Part shown: piece after piece, positions 25,015 to 35,237 of the stretch
Layout: the number at the start of each line of letters is the position of its first letter
How positions within the stretch are numbered: position 1 is the stretch's first letter
Assembly (NCBI GenBank): GCA_016793885.1
Contig: JAEUHE010000093.1
Coordinates: 30,310-94,309 of the forward strand
Direction of reading: 5' to 3'
From: Verrucomicrobiales bacterium
GTDB taxonomy: Bacteria > Verrucomicrobiota > Verrucomicrobiia > Limisphaerales > UBA11320
DNA length: 64,000 nucleotides
Position numbers and translations under genes: made by a program
The notes under the pieces: generated by a model
The model's input: the letters and a program-made list of their open reading frames with translations, nothing else
Databases searched by the model: none
Told to the model about the DNA's origin: nothing

Positions 25015-28000
25015 TCAGTGCTTGCCGCAGCACTGCTTGTACTTCTTGCCGCTTCCACAGGGGCAAGGATCGTTGCGCCCCACTTTCGGCCCGAGCCGAA
25101 CCGGAGTGGCTTTGGCGACCGCCTCCGAGGCCTCGCTCACCATGTCGCTGGCGTTGCCAGCCCCAGCTCCCGAACCACCCGCAGGGCTGGCTCCGCCACC
25201 AAATGAACTGGCCTCCGCATGAATGGTCTGTGCGCGCTGCTGCATGCCCCGGAGGAAATTCTCGAAGGCGCGCAGGCTGGAGGCGCTGCGGAAGATGTTG
25301 TGGCAGATCTCCGACTTCACGCCCACCATCATCTCCTCAAACACCTTGAACGCTTCCGCCTTGTACTCAATCAGCGGATCCCGCTGACCATAAGCCCGAA
25401 GGCCGATGCTGTTTCGGAGGCTGTCCATGTGATAGAGATGCTCCTGCCACAGGCGATCGATGGCGGAGATCATCGTGATCCTCTCCATCTGATTCAACGC
25501 CTTGGTATCCTCATGGCTGACCTTCAGCTCGTACGCCTGGCGCACTTCATCGACCACGAAGCGGCACAACGCAAACTGATGCGCGCTCAGGCCGTCAAAT
25601 ACCGAACCCGCCACCGGCGCTTCCTGCCCCTCCTCCGCCCGTTTCACCAGCTGCTCTTCGGTGACGCCCAGGGGGAAATTCAGGTTTATCCAGTCGGAAA
25701 GCCCGCGGAGATTCCATTCACGCGGCTCGGATGTCGGGGCGGTGAACTCGTCGACCTTGGCGATGACCACCTCCTCCATCACATCCATCAACTGGTCGCG
25801 CACATCCTCACCATGGAGGATCTCGTTGCGGAAGCCATAGATGACCTCCCGCTGCTTATTCATGACGTCGTCATACTCCAGCGTGCGTTTCCGCTGCTGG
25901 AAATTATGCTGCTCGACGCGCTTCTGAGCCTGTTCGATGGATCGATTCAGGAAAGGATGCTCCAGCTCCTGCCCTTCCTCCAACCCCACCCGCTCCATGA
26001 CTTTCACGATGCGATCGGAACCGAACAAACGCATGAGATCGTCCTCCAGCGAGATGAAAAAGTGCGACGAGCCCGGATCACCCTGACGCGCGCAACGACC
26101 GCGCAGCTGCCGATCAATACGACGCGATTCGTGACGTTCGGTGCCGATCACGTGCAGCCCTCCCAGCTCCGCCACCCCAGGTCCGAGCTTAATATCCGTG
26201 CCACGGCCAGCCATGTTGGTGGCAATCGTGACCCCGCCCCGCTGGCCGGCCATGGAGACGATCTCCGCTTCCTGCTGATGGAACTTCGCGTTGAGCACCT
26301 TGTGAACGATGCCGGCTTCCTTGAGCATGCGAGAGAGCCCTTCGCTGGTCTCCACCGAAACGGTGCCCACCAAGATCGGACGGCCCTGGGCATGCACTTC
26401 GCGAATTTCCTTCAGCACGGCAGCGAACTTCTCGCGCCTAGTCTTGTAAACCGTGTCATTGCTGTCCTTGCGGACACAGGGTCGATTGGTGGGAATCACC
26501 AGCACACCCAGTTTGTAAATGTCGTGAAACTCGTTGGCCTCGGTCTCGGCCGTTCCCGTCATTCCCGCCAGCTTTTGATACAGACGGAAATAGTTCTGAA
26601 TCGTGATGGTGGCGTAGGTTTGTGTTTCTTTCTCAACCTCAACCCCTTCCTTGGCCTCGACCGCCGCGTGAAGCCCTTCGCTCCACCGACGACCCGTCAT
26701 CAATCGGCCGGTGTTCTCATCGACGATGATGACCTTATTGTCCTGCACCACGTAGTGGACATCGCACAGGTAGAGGCTGTAGGCCTTGAGCAACTGCGAG
26801 ATAACATGGATCTTCTGAGCCTTGTCCTCCATCTGCGTCTGCAACGCGGCTTTGGCGGCCAATCGATCTTGGGCCGTGAGAGAACCGTCCGAATCGATTC
26901 GGTGAAACTCAGTGGGCAAATCGGGGAGCAAAAAGGAATCGGCGTCCTTGGGGCTCAAGAAACTCCGCCCCTTCTCGGTCAGATCCGCCTCGTGGCTCTT
27001 CTCCTCGATCGCGAAAAAAAGCTCCTCCTTCTGGGCATAAAGCTCCTTCTTGGACTGGTCGGCATGCAGCCGCAACTCCGCCTTCTGCATCAAGGAGGCC
27101 AGGGAGGGATCTTCCAAGAGATGCCTAAGCCCCTCAGAACGTGGGTTACCCGTCTTGACCCGGTAGAGAAGCAAACCTAGCTCCATCTCCAGTATGTCAG
27201 GATCCTTGGGGTTCGATCCGTCCGCCGGACGCAGTTTTTTGAGCACGTCCTGCGCTTCACGCAAAAACCGGACGCACAGCTGCTCTTGAGCGTGAACCAG
27301 GCTCTGAACGACCCCTTTCATCTGGGCGTAGAGCCCGTTGTCAGCGTTGATGACCGCCGGACCGCTGATGATCAGGGGAGTCCGGGCCTCGTCGATGAGA
27401 ATGGAATCCACCTCGTCGACGATGGCGAAATAGTGGCCGCGCTGAACCTGATATTCGCGCTTTTCAGCCATGCCGTTGTCACGCAAGTAGTCAAAACCAA
27501 ACTCAGCGTTCGTGCCATAGGTGATGTCACACGAATACTGTTGGCGGCGGACATCTGGGGGTTGGTCGTGGATGATGCAGCCGACGGTCAACCCCAGAAA
27601 ACGATAAACCGCCCCCATCCATTCGCTATCGCGAGCGGCCAGGTAATCGTTGACCGTCACCACGTGAACCCCTCGGCCCGTGAGAGCGTTCAAGTAGGTT
27701 GGTAAAGTAGCCACCAAAGTCTTGCCTTCGCCCGTGGCCATTTCCGAAATGCGGCCGCTGTGAAGCGCCCAGCCCCCGATCAACTGGACGTCGAAGGGAA
27801 CCATCTCCCAGCGAATGGGATGCCCCCGCACAATGACGTCTTTGCCACACAGACGACGGCAGGCATTCTTCACCACGGCGAACGCTTCAGGAAGAATCGC
27901 GTTCAGCTCCTTGGCGAGTTCATCATTGTCCTGGATGGCCGCGAGCTTGGCCTTCCAGTCCGCGGTTTTCTGGCGAAGGACCTCCTCGGGCTGAGACTGC

Positions 28001-28104
28001 AAGCTCTGCTCGATCTCGTTGATACGTGCAACCATAGGGCGCACGCGCCTGATTTCTCGGTCGTTCTTCGAGCCGAAAACCTTTTTAATGATAAATCCTA
28101 ACAT
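25015..28104 (-). CDS. secA: Preprotein translocase ATPase SecA
   Basis: A 1029-residue SecA, longer than the 800-900 residues of most. Walker A is ATGEGKT (near 121), VDEVDSILIDEARTPLI marks the DEAD-like box, and the second half has GRGTDIKLGPGV and QLRGRCARQGDPG. The extra length is a helical insertion of roughly 150 residues after the DEAD-like box (about residues 250-400), comparable to large SecA forms in Bacteroidetes and Verrucomicrobia. A zinc-binding tail, CPCGSGKKYKQCCG, ends the protein and should bind SecB or ribosomes. It drives export of unfolded proteins through SecYEG. First gene of secA-grpE-dnaJ-rsmE. Confidence 0.97.
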   Translation of the reverse strand: MLGFIIKKVFGSKNDREIRRVRPMVARINEIEQSLQSQPEEVLRQKTADWKAKLAAIQDNDELAKELNAILPEAFAVVKNACRRLCGKDVIVRGHPIRWEMVPFDVQLIGGWALHSGRISEMATGEGKTLVATLPTYLNALTGRGVHVVTVNDYLAARDSEWMGAVYRFLGLTVGCIIHDQPPDVRRQQYSCDITYGTNAEFGFDYLRDNGMAEKREYQVQRGHYFAIVDEVDSILIDEARTPLIISGPAVINADNGLYAQMKGVVQSLVHAQEQLCVRFLREAQDVLKKLRPADGSNPKDPDILEMELGLLLYRVKTGNPRSEGLRHLLEDPSLASLMQKAELRLHADQSKKELYAQKEELFFAIEEKSHEADLTEKGRSFLSPKDADSFLLPDLPTEFHRIDSDGSLTAQDRLAAKAALQTQMEDKAQKIHVISQLLKAYSLYLCDVHYVVQDNKVIIVDENTGRLMTGRRWSEGLHAAVEAKEGVEVEKETQTYATITIQNYFRLYQKLAGMTGTAETEANEFHDIYKLGVLVIPTNRPCVRKDSNDTVYKTRREKFAAVLKEIREVHAQGRPILVGTVSVETSEGLSRMLKEAGIVHKVLNAKFHQQEAEIVSMAGQRGGVTIATNMAGRGTDIKLGPGVAELGGLHVIGTERHESRRIDRQLRGRCARQGDPGSSHFFISLEDDLMRLFGSDRIVKVMERVGLEEGQELEHPFLNRSIEQAQKRVEQHNFQQRKRTLEYDDVMNKQREVIYGFRNEILHGEDVRDQLMDVMEEVVIAKVDEFTAPTSEPREWNLRGLSDWINLNFPLGVTEEQLVKRAEEGQEAPVAGSVFDGLSAHQFALCRFVVDEVRQAYELKVSHEDTKALNQMERITMISAIDRLWQEHLYHMDSLRNSIGLRAYGQRDPLIEYKAEAFKVFEEMMVGVKSEICHNIFRSASSLRAFENFLRGMQQRAQTIHAEASSFGGGASPAGGSGAGAGNASDMVSEASEAVAKATPVRLGPKVGRNDPCPCGSGKKYKQCCGKH

Positions 28105-28153
28105 GATACCCTCATCACAAGTGCCCGGAACCTACGGGAAGCGTTATCTACCG

Positions 28154-28969
28154 TCAAAAAGAATTGGCCATATACCGGCGCAGATATTTCACAGCCACCG
28201 TTAACTCCTTCGGCCAAGGAGCCCGAATCTCAAGGGGTAAACCCGTGACGGGATGCTTGAACCAAATTCGCTCCGCATGCAGGGCCGGCCCGGTCGTGAG
28301 CGGTCGCTCGCTCTTCCCATCCTTGACCTGATAGCGTTTTTTCATCTGAGATAGCAGCAACTGTTTGCCGCCGTAGGGCTTATCTCCACAGGCCGGCAGC
28401 TTGATATGTTGCAGATGGGCACGAACTTGATGGTGACGATGCGTGGACAGCCGACAGTTAAGCAGGGAATACCCTCTGAACTTCTCAGCGATGGTCAACT
28501 CGGTCCGTGCCATCTTGCCTTTTTTGGTGTCAACCCGTTGAAGATCGGGACGCTGAGGATGCTCGATTAGCCCGGCGTTGACCGTCAACTTCGCCTGCCC
28601 CAGATCACCCGCCACCAGGGCCACATAGCCCAGATAGGGCTTGCCCGTGCTGAACTCATTGGCCAACGCGATCAACACCGGTTTCGATTTAGCCATGAGG
28701 AGTACGCCACTGACCTCCGGATCCAGCCGATGGGTACTGGCCAGGTAGGATAAGTGACGGGAGGTAGCAAAGGGTTTAGCCTGAGCGATCCCGGCATGAA
28801 GAAGGCCCATCAGATGAGGCATTCGCGGGGCCTCACGGTCGGGCGTAGCGTGCAGCCCGGCCGGCTTCGAAACCGCCAGCAAGTGCTCGTCCTCGTAGAG
28901 CACCTCAATCTCCCAAAACAGATGAGCCTCGGGAACGGACAATTTTATAGGGAGTGGATGGGTTGTCAT
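28154..28969 (-). CDS. RluA-family pseudouridine synthase
   Basis: A 271-residue RNA pseudouridine synthase of the RluA/RluD/YqcB type. The core shows VLYEDEHLLAVSKPAGLHATPD, then THRLDPEVSGVLLMAKS with the catalytic Asp near residue 80, and RTELTIAEKFRGYSLLNCRLSTHRHHQVRAHLQHIKLPACGD. No S4 domain is present at the N terminus. Which RNA it modifies cannot be told from the sequence. The ATG at 28969 (MTTHPLPIK) is used; the 82-codon upstream extension overlaps the next gene's end and is low-complexity. Confidence 0.87.
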   Translation of the reverse strand: MTTHPLPIKLSVPEAHLFWEIEVLYEDEHLLAVSKPAGLHATPDREAPRMPHLMGLLHAGIAQAKPFATSRHLSYLASTHRLDPEVSGVLLMAKSKPVLIALANEFSTGKPYLGYVALVAGDLGQAKLTVNAGLIEHPQRPDLQRVDTKKGKMARTELTIAEKFRGYSLLNCRLSTHRHHQVRAHLQHIKLPACGDKPYGGKQLLLSQMKKRYQVKDGKSERPLTTGPALHAERIWFKHPVTGLPLEIRAPWPKELTVAVKYLRRYMANSF

Positions 28970-29129
28970 GTGGTGAACGAGGTCGTGCGGAGCAAAGCCA
29001 ACCGAGCGACCTGTTGGTTGAGAGTCCCACTGGCTGCTGGGCGTGGAGAGATTCCAACCACCCAGGGACGGATCACATCCGCCTCCACGCTCCCTGAGGA
29101 ACAGGGACGTAAACCCAGCTCCGACTCCG

Positions 29130-30806
29130 CTATTGTGCCGCCGAGGCCCCCTGACCGTCCGCGGCGCCGGCAGCCGGGGCTGGGCGCTGGAGTTTCGCCT
29201 GCTCGATCTTGCCAATCCACTTGCCGAATGCTTCGAAGGAACCGGACATGCGCTCCGATCGCAAGAAGGCCGGGTACTTCTCCTTCTGAATCTCCTCTGA
29301 GAGAGCTTTGCGATCCTTCAGATGAAGAACAACGCCCCCCTCCTGGGTGAACATGAAACGGCTGATTCCACCATTGGTCAGGGACGAAACCGCGTTGTTC
29401 AACTGGGCCATTTGTAGACGACCGGCCAATTCCGGGAGATTCTCGGTCGCGCTGGAAAAAGGCGGAAGAGCTTCGACACGCAAGCCGGACTTGGCAGCCA
29501 CCTCGGCAAAGCTCTTTCCAGAGGACACCTGCTGAACCGAGTTGGAATGGAAGGAATTCCCCGCCTTCACGGCCCGTTCCCGTCCCTGGCTCCTGAGATA
29601 GTCAGCAGCCACTCGGGCGCGAACCGCTTCAAATGGCTCGATTTGAGAAGGTATGCGCTGCTTCACGGCGGCGATGTAGACGGCGTCCTCGCCCATCATG
29701 GGCTGGAAAAGAACGACAGACGCGCTGTTGGTCAACTCGAACAAACGTCCCGCAAACTCGGGAGAAACCGATTTCATCTCTGCGGGAGGCTCGTCACGGG
29801 TGAACGGACTCGAAACCTTCACCGTCTGGTTCGCAGCAGCCATAAAGCTCTCGAAGGTCTGAACCGATGCATCGGATTGTCCCATGAGCTTGTCGGCTAG
29901 CTCCGTCGCCGCGTTGTGGGCAAACGTCAGAGCCGACTGGCCGCGCACCAACGAACGGATCTGATCCTTCGCTTCCTTTTCCCCCAATACCACCGCCGGA
30001 TTGTTGGGGTCGGTATAGTTGGTCGCACCCCGTTGCTGGTATTCCTGGTCGATCAAGGCGGACAAATTAGTCCTCAGTGCCAGGACGGAATCGGCTTGCG
30101 CAAAATAGTTGCTCTTCGGGAACTCCACATAGGCAACCTTAAGGCGTTCAGGCAGACGGTATTGCGCCATCATGTTCGTATAGTAGCGACCCAATTCCGC
30201 AGCATTGGCAACCACTCCGTTGGTATACGAACTGGTCTGAAAAAAGACGGCCTCAACGACGTTTTCTTGGTGCTCCTTCAGAAACTTCTCTTGCGCCTCC
30301 CGCGGATGCACTAATTGACCGGAAACACCCGCGAGCTGAACCAATTGTTGAAAGCCCACCTCATGCTCCAGATAGCGAACGAAGTCTTCTTTGGTAAGAT
30401 TAATGCCTCGCTGACGTGAGGAAATGTTCTTAAGAAAGCCATCGATGTCCGTGATGCCATAGGAAGCCGCCAAACGTCCCATCGCCCGGTCGTCCGCCTT
30501 AATCCCCTGCTCCTTAAGCTGCGAGATCACTACTAACCAGGAATAAGTGTAGTCGGTCAGCCGATCACCCTCATTCTCCGGCCAGCGTCCGCTGGTGATG
30601 AACATCCGTAGCATGGCCTCGCTGCGGGCTTCCAAAAACTGGGTGCGCGAAATCGGCTTGCCATCGATGGAGCCTAACTGCAGCCCATCCCCGTCCGGCA
30701 CGCCACGCATGCTGGAAGGAGAAAAAAAGACGACAAACGTGGGGATGATGACTACGGCTGCCACCACCCATATGATTTTCTGGAATCGTCTAAGGCCCGC
30801 AAACAT
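29130..30806 (-). CDS. PpiD/SurA-like membrane-anchored chaperone
   Basis: A 558-residue protein with a short cytosolic start (MFAGLRRFQK), one membrane helix (residues about 11-28) and a large periplasmic part. The region after the helix matches the SurA N-terminal/PpiD type: LGSIDGKPISRTQFLEARSEAM, LVVISQLKEQGIKADDRAMGR. The centre is weakly conserved and no clear parvulin motif (such as the PpiC signature) is evident, so chaperone activity is more likely than isomerase activity. The tail is Ala/Gly-rich. It probably guards proteins emerging from the Sec channel. It lies downstream of the metalloprotease gene on the same strand (104-base gap). Confidence 0.72.
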   Translation of the reverse strand: MFAGLRRFQKIIWVVAAVVIIPTFVVFFSPSSMRGVPDGDGLQLGSIDGKPISRTQFLEARSEAMLRMFITSGRWPENEGDRLTDYTYSWLVVISQLKEQGIKADDRAMGRLAASYGITDIDGFLKNISSRQRGINLTKEDFVRYLEHEVGFQQLVQLAGVSGQLVHPREAQEKFLKEHQENVVEAVFFQTSSYTNGVVANAAELGRYYTNMMAQYRLPERLKVAYVEFPKSNYFAQADSVLALRTNLSALIDQEYQQRGATNYTDPNNPAVVLGEKEAKDQIRSLVRGQSALTFAHNAATELADKLMGQSDASVQTFESFMAAANQTVKVSSPFTRDEPPAEMKSVSPEFAGRLFELTNSASVVLFQPMMGEDAVYIAAVKQRIPSQIEPFEAVRARVAADYLRSQGRERAVKAGNSFHSNSVQQVSSGKSFAEVAAKSGLRVEALPPFSSATENLPELAGRLQMAQLNNAVSSLTNGGISRFMFTQEGGVVLHLKDRKALSEEIQKEKYPAFLRSERMSGSFEAFGKWIGKIEQAKLQRPAPAAGAADGQGASAAQ

Positions 30807-30910
30807 ATCAATAAGTTCGTTTCGGTTAAGAGAACGGCGAACCTAGCCTCGAAGCATCGCGGGGTCAAACGCAAAAGAACTAGCCCCAGGAAACGCGAGG
30901 ACTACCATGT

Positions 30911-33583
30911 TTACCGGGAGGCCTGTCCGCCCGGCTTGGGGGGGAGGAGCGCCAGCAGGTCCTGCTGGCGAAGATACCACTCGCGCAGCGTACGGGAGAG
31001 CATCGAATCCTTAAAGTCCTTGAAATTCCCGATGTTCAAAGCGCCTTCCACCTCGTCCTTCAGAGACTTATTAAGCTCACCCTTCGTATCCACCGCCCAT
31101 CCGCGAAAGGAGCCAACCTTGTCGTTGAGAGCCTTGGCGGCAGCCAGCCGAACGTCGTGACTATACTTAAAATCCACCACCTCCACCAGACTCTTGTCGA
31201 TCTTGCCTTTCAAGCGCTTGGAGTCGTCCTTGGCCAGAATGATCAGTCGGGATAGCTCCAGAATCCGCTGCTCCAGACGAGCCACCGGATCGCTCTCTCC
31301 CAAACTCCCCACCGCCTCCTGAGCCAGATCTCGGCTCACATTCTCGAGACGCTGGCAGATCATTTTCAGAACCTCCTTCTCGAACTCCTGGAAGAAAACC
31401 TCCCCGCGCTTGCGAATCACGGCGATTTCATCGGCGGTGAACGAGATACGCTTGTCATCCAATCCCACAAAGTTTGTATAGGTGGCGGTGTTGAGCAAGG
31501 CGTTGAGACGGGCCTGGAGGTTCGTGGCGCTAATGCGATCGATCACCAAGGCATTTGTTCCCATATCCTTCAGCTCCAGCTTAAGGTCGGCCGGAATAAA
31601 GGAGAACAACACGCGATCCACCCCCCCTAGCTTCTCGACCTGGTTGGTCAGACTCCTCCAATGCGCATCCATCCGGTCAGGGCGGTTCAGCTCGCCAATA
31701 AACTCAAATTGGTTTTCGACCTTGAGCGACCGGGTTTTGGAGCTGAACCAGGAGGCCATCTCCGAGAAGTCGCCCGCCACGCTCGCCGCCGCCGACTGAG
31801 CACTCAGATTCACCTGCTCCAGCGGAACCCGATCCCGGGAATCCCGGGGCGCCCGAGCGGAGATAAACCGCTCGATCAAGGTGTTCGGCAAGGTTCTCAA
31901 GTAGGTCGCCAGCTCCCCATAGGCCGCGATCAAAGGTTCGTCACCGTAGTCAAACCGCTGAACATCCCCATAACGCCCCGCATCTTGGTCGGTCCCAAAA
32001 AGCATCTTCTTTTCCGACGGCTCCTTGGAATCAAAATACCCCCACTGGATGGCGGCACGATCATGCGGAAGAACCTGGGGGGTGGTCCGCATCTGCCAAC
32101 CGATGAAAACGCCAGCCTTAAACGGGCTGTATTCCATCATGGAGGTGCTGCTCAGCCGGTTCGTGTAGGCATCCAGTTTCTTTCCCAACAAATAGTCCTT
32201 AAACCAGTCATCCAACTCCCGCTGGGTGAGGGTGGCGGACAGACTGCCGGCGAAGTTGTGCCGCAAACCCAAAACGTGCCCCACTTCGTGCGCCACCACC
32301 TCGCGAACGTAATCCTGGGCAGCCTGCAACACCGCCTTGTCGGTCAGATCATCGCTGGCCAGCAACTCCTCCAGACCCTGGGCATATTGATGCGCAAACT
32401 CCACGGGGTCCAACTGGCATGCACTGGCGGTCTGAAACCGCGCCAAGGCCCACACCCGCACATCATTCTTGGTGTCCGACTTCTTCTCGGCGTACTCCCG
32501 CATCGACCGCAACGCCGCCCGGGCGCGCGCCTTGCCGCTCAGCGCAAACACGCTGGTCATGTAAGCCTGGCCATGGCGCGAGTCGCCCGTTTGCGGATCC
32601 ACCAAGATGTCCGCATAGGCAAAACCCGCGTTGTCCCACGGGACCCATTGAACCAGATTATAGCGCGCGTCCGGAGCAGTCACCCCTTCCGGCGCAGCCT
32701 CGGCCTTCACCACCTCTTTTCCAAACGCGCGATTCCAATACACAATGCCGTCCTTAACCGCCTGAACAAAATCCTTGGGAGTGTTGGCACTGTAGTGAAA
32801 GACGACCGGCTTCGTGAGGTCAAAACGAGCAATTCGACCGCTCTGGCGTCCAGAGGTCGCCTCGAGCTGCACCGCCGTCTCGAAAAAGCGCGCGTAGCGC
32901 ACTTCAGATGCAGGCTGCTCCTTCCCCGTCTTCACCGTCGGGTTGTAGCTCTGAAAGAAATAGCGAACTTCGTAACGTTGCTCCACATTCGACTCCCCCT
33001 CCCGATCCCGAATCTGGACGCTCTGCCGAATGACCAGATTCTCCTCTTTGGAATCGGCCGCAAACACCCGACTCTGCGGAACCTCCAAGGTGCGATCGCG
33101 CGACGCCGCATCGAAGAACGACGAGCTTTGATACCAGATCTCCGTAAAGACCCGCCGCATCCCGCGATTAAAATCAATCGTCACCTTGCCGTCATCCTGC
33201 TCCACGATAGGGAAGGTGGTCAGCAAACGCCGGGCCGGAAGGTCCTCCGTCACCACCAAGCCCTTGGTGGACTCGTAGAGATCCACGCCATCATGGAACA
33301 GCTCAAAGCGAACAATCTTGCCCGCCAGGCCGGTGCTGGTGGCCGCCGCCGCCTGAGGGATCAGCGAGGCGGACATCAGGAACTCTTTCCCGAGGGCCGC
33401 CTTCGGGATCACAATGTGGAACTGGGGAGTCACGGACAGGGTGAACTCTGCCGCTGGTAGTCCTGGCGATAAAAGCAAGCTGAGCAACAGCGCCAGTCCG
33501 AGCCAAAGACGACTCTGGGGGCAACAAGCCACCAGCCGTGGACGCTGCGACGAGGGCGATTCCGTGAATGGAAGAGTGTTCAT
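30911..33583 (-). CDS. Exported zinc-dependent metalloprotease (DUF5117-like)
   Basis: An 890-residue protein with a signal segment (LWLGLALLLSLLLSPGLPAAEF, about residues 25-46). The catalytic HEVGHVLGLRHNF motif near residue 430 is an extended HExxHxxGxxH zinc site, followed by the distal SSTSMMEYSPF with a Met (Met-turn), as in metzincins. The flanking architecture resembles the DUF5117/DUF4953 peptidases of Bacteroidetes and Verrucomicrobia. It should act in the periplasm or outside the cell; targets are unknown. The ATG at 33583 (MNTLPFTES) is chosen over upstream in-frame starts. It is 141 bases downstream of pafA on the same strand, close enough for readthrough but also for its own promoter. 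Confidence 0.82.
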   Translation of the reverse strand: MNTLPFTESPSSQRPRLVACCPQSRLWLGLALLLSLLLSPGLPAAEFTLSVTPQFHIVIPKAALGKEFLMSASLIPQAAAATSTGLAGKIVRFELFHDGVDLYESTKGLVVTEDLPARRLLTTFPIVEQDDGKVTIDFNRGMRRVFTEIWYQSSSFFDAASRDRTLEVPQSRVFAADSKEENLVIRQSVQIRDREGESNVEQRYEVRYFFQSYNPTVKTGKEQPASEVRYARFFETAVQLEATSGRQSGRIARFDLTKPVVFHYSANTPKDFVQAVKDGIVYWNRAFGKEVVKAEAAPEGVTAPDARYNLVQWVPWDNAGFAYADILVDPQTGDSRHGQAYMTSVFALSGKARARAALRSMREYAEKKSDTKNDVRVWALARFQTASACQLDPVEFAHQYAQGLEELLASDDLTDKAVLQAAQDYVREVVAHEVGHVLGLRHNFAGSLSATLTQRELDDWFKDYLLGKKLDAYTNRLSSTSMMEYSPFKAGVFIGWQMRTTPQVLPHDRAAIQWGYFDSKEPSEKKMLFGTDQDAGRYGDVQRFDYGDEPLIAAYGELATYLRTLPNTLIERFISARAPRDSRDRVPLEQVNLSAQSAAASVAGDFSEMASWFSSKTRSLKVENQFEFIGELNRPDRMDAHWRSLTNQVEKLGGVDRVLFSFIPADLKLELKDMGTNALVIDRISATNLQARLNALLNTATYTNFVGLDDKRISFTADEIAVIRKRGEVFFQEFEKEVLKMICQRLENVSRDLAQEAVGSLGESDPVARLEQRILELSRLIILAKDDSKRLKGKIDKSLVEVVDFKYSHDVRLAAAKALNDKVGSFRGWAVDTKGELNKSLKDEVEGALNIGNFKDFKDSMLSRTLREWYLRQQDLLALLPPKPGGQASR

Positions 33584-33724
33584 GGCAAAAGAGGGGACCG
33601 TGCGGCGGACATTGTGTGACTGAACCATAAGGCCAAGAGTTGCTGAGGCAGAGCAGAAAATCAAATGGGAATCGGATCGTGGATGTAAGGCAGATTTCGG
33701 GAACCACTCCGACGACCTGCTAGG

Positions 33725-35155
33725 CTAAACCGAAAGCGGCGGAGCACCCGCCACGCTGGATGGGGCCGCCGCCTCGAAGGGATCCAGCAGATAGAAGGGA
33801 TCCTGGTCGTGAATCTGTACACTATCCCAATCGAGCACATACGGGACCGATCGCCCTCGGATCTCCCGCATGAGGGCGCTGCGAGCACCGGCTCGCGTGT
33901 TCGCGGGAGGAGCCAGACAGTAGTCGTCCAGGTCAGTCAAACTCCACTCCCCGGTCCGCAGCGGCAAAGCGAACGCCAGACAACGATTCGGATCAGTGCT
34001 GTGATACTCCAGATCCTGCGCAGCCAGCCATGGATGACTCCAATCGATGTTCTCGCTCTCCCGAAAGGTGCTCAAGATGTGCTCCTTGGTCACCCAATCC
34101 AGGACCCCCACCAGCTCCAATCTTCGACCCGAAAGCTTCTCCAAAACCTCAGCCCAGAGTTTCAAAACCGCGTCTGTTTCCTGATCACGCCCACCGAAGC
34201 GTCGGGCCGCCCGAACGTGATACTCCGCGAGGAGTTCGATCGCGTCCGCCATTCGTCCGTCCGAAAGCCGAACCGGCCAAGGGCCCGCGGGTGATCGTGA
34301 AAGGCTGCGAAGGCACCCAACGGCGTCCATCAAAGTCACCGCTGGAAGGTCATCCGCCTCCAACAGGTCGAAGACGAGCCGCGTGGTGCCTATCTTGAGA
34401 AACGACGCGGAGGGCAACACATTCGTATCCCCATGAATCAAGTGCAGCCGACGATACAGCCGCGGATCTGCCAGCGGCTCGTCTCTCGTATTGATGATGG
34501 CGCGGTTGTGCTGCACCCACTCAAAGAAGTCATTTTGGATGTAATCCGCCCGCTGGCTGATCTGAAAACACCCTTCCTCGTCTGAAGTTCCGCCCTCCAC
34601 CCGAAAGCGGGTCGCGTTCGAGATGCCCACTCGCCCCGATCCGGCGTACAGCGCCCGTAGCGTCAGGAAGCTCAGCAGCGAAAGGACATTCTTCTGCGAC
34701 AGGGGTGCCGAGCGCAGGAGCGAGTAGTTCTCGTGACAACCAAAGGTCGCACCCGTGAAATGGTCGATATTGTTCCGAATGAAGGTGACCTGCCCGCCGT
34801 AACCCAAGGCTTCGATGGCCCGGTTCAGAAGGAGGTCCCCGGCTCGGTCGTACTTCACCACATCGAGAGCCGAAGCGCACTCTGCCGTGCAATACTCCAG
34901 GTGTCCCATGTCCAAATAGAGACGCCCCCCATTGAAGAGAAATCCACCGTTGCTCGCCGGCTCATCCCAATCCCGGTCGTGGAGATCAATGAGCCCAAAG
35001 CGCTGCCCCTCGAAGACCCAATCCTTGATCCGCGCCACCACCTCAGATACCTGCAGGGGTGCGTCTACCAGACAGCCATATTCAGTCTCCACCCCGGTGA
35101 TCCGGAGGCAGACGCCCGTTGACAGATTTGGTGAACTCAAGAATCGATTGCTCAT
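33725..35155 (-). CDS. pafA: Pup ligase PafA
   Basis: A 476-residue carboxylate-amine ligase of the glutamine-synthetase-like Dop/PafA family. It activates the C-terminal glutamate of Pup with ATP and joins it to lysine side chains of target proteins. The N-terminal GVETEYG loop binds ATP/Mg. RLYLDMGHLEYCTAEC (near residue 84) holds the catalytic Asp, and FIRNNIDHFTGATFGCHENYSL, NTRDEP and RRLHLIHGDTN are family blocks. It lacks the insert that Dop has after the first strand, so it is assigned as PafA and not Dop. The ATG at 35155 is used; ATG 35191 and TTG 35212 are possible. Last of mpa-dop-pup-prcB-prcA-pafA, 82 bases after prcA. Confidence 0.9.
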   Translation of the reverse strand: MSNRFLSSPNLSTGVCLRITGVETEYGCLVDAPLQVSEVVARIKDWVFEGQRFGLIDLHDRDWDEPASNGGFLFNGGRLYLDMGHLEYCTAECASALDVVKYDRAGDLLLNRAIEALGYGGQVTFIRNNIDHFTGATFGCHENYSLLRSAPLSQKNVLSLLSFLTLRALYAGSGRVGISNATRFRVEGGTSDEEGCFQISQRADYIQNDFFEWVQHNRAIINTRDEPLADPRLYRRLHLIHGDTNVLPSASFLKIGTTRLVFDLLEADDLPAVTLMDAVGCLRSLSRSPAGPWPVRLSDGRMADAIELLAEYHVRAARRFGGRDQETDAVLKLWAEVLEKLSGRRLELVGVLDWVTKEHILSTFRESENIDWSHPWLAAQDLEYHSTDPNRCLAFALPLRTGEWSLTDLDDYCLAPPANTRAGARSALMREIRGRSVPYVLDWDSVQIHDQDPFYLLDPFEAAAPSSVAGAPPLSV

Positions 35156-35237
35156 CCCACGAGCCGCACCAGGAGCCGCTTCCAGCGCCATACAGATGGG
35201 GGCGCCACGCAACCGCTGAGCAGACCGGAACTATGCC

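Noticed and set aside
25219..27180. Long open frame (653 codons) on the plus strand
   Set aside because: It lies wholly inside secA on the opposite strand and has no recognisable domain; GC-rich third positions create such shadows.
31661..33460. Long open frame (599 codons) on the plus strand
   Set aside because: It is antisense to the metalloprotease gene, which has a catalytic motif and signal peptide; the shadow frame is Arg/His/Leu-rich without a domain.
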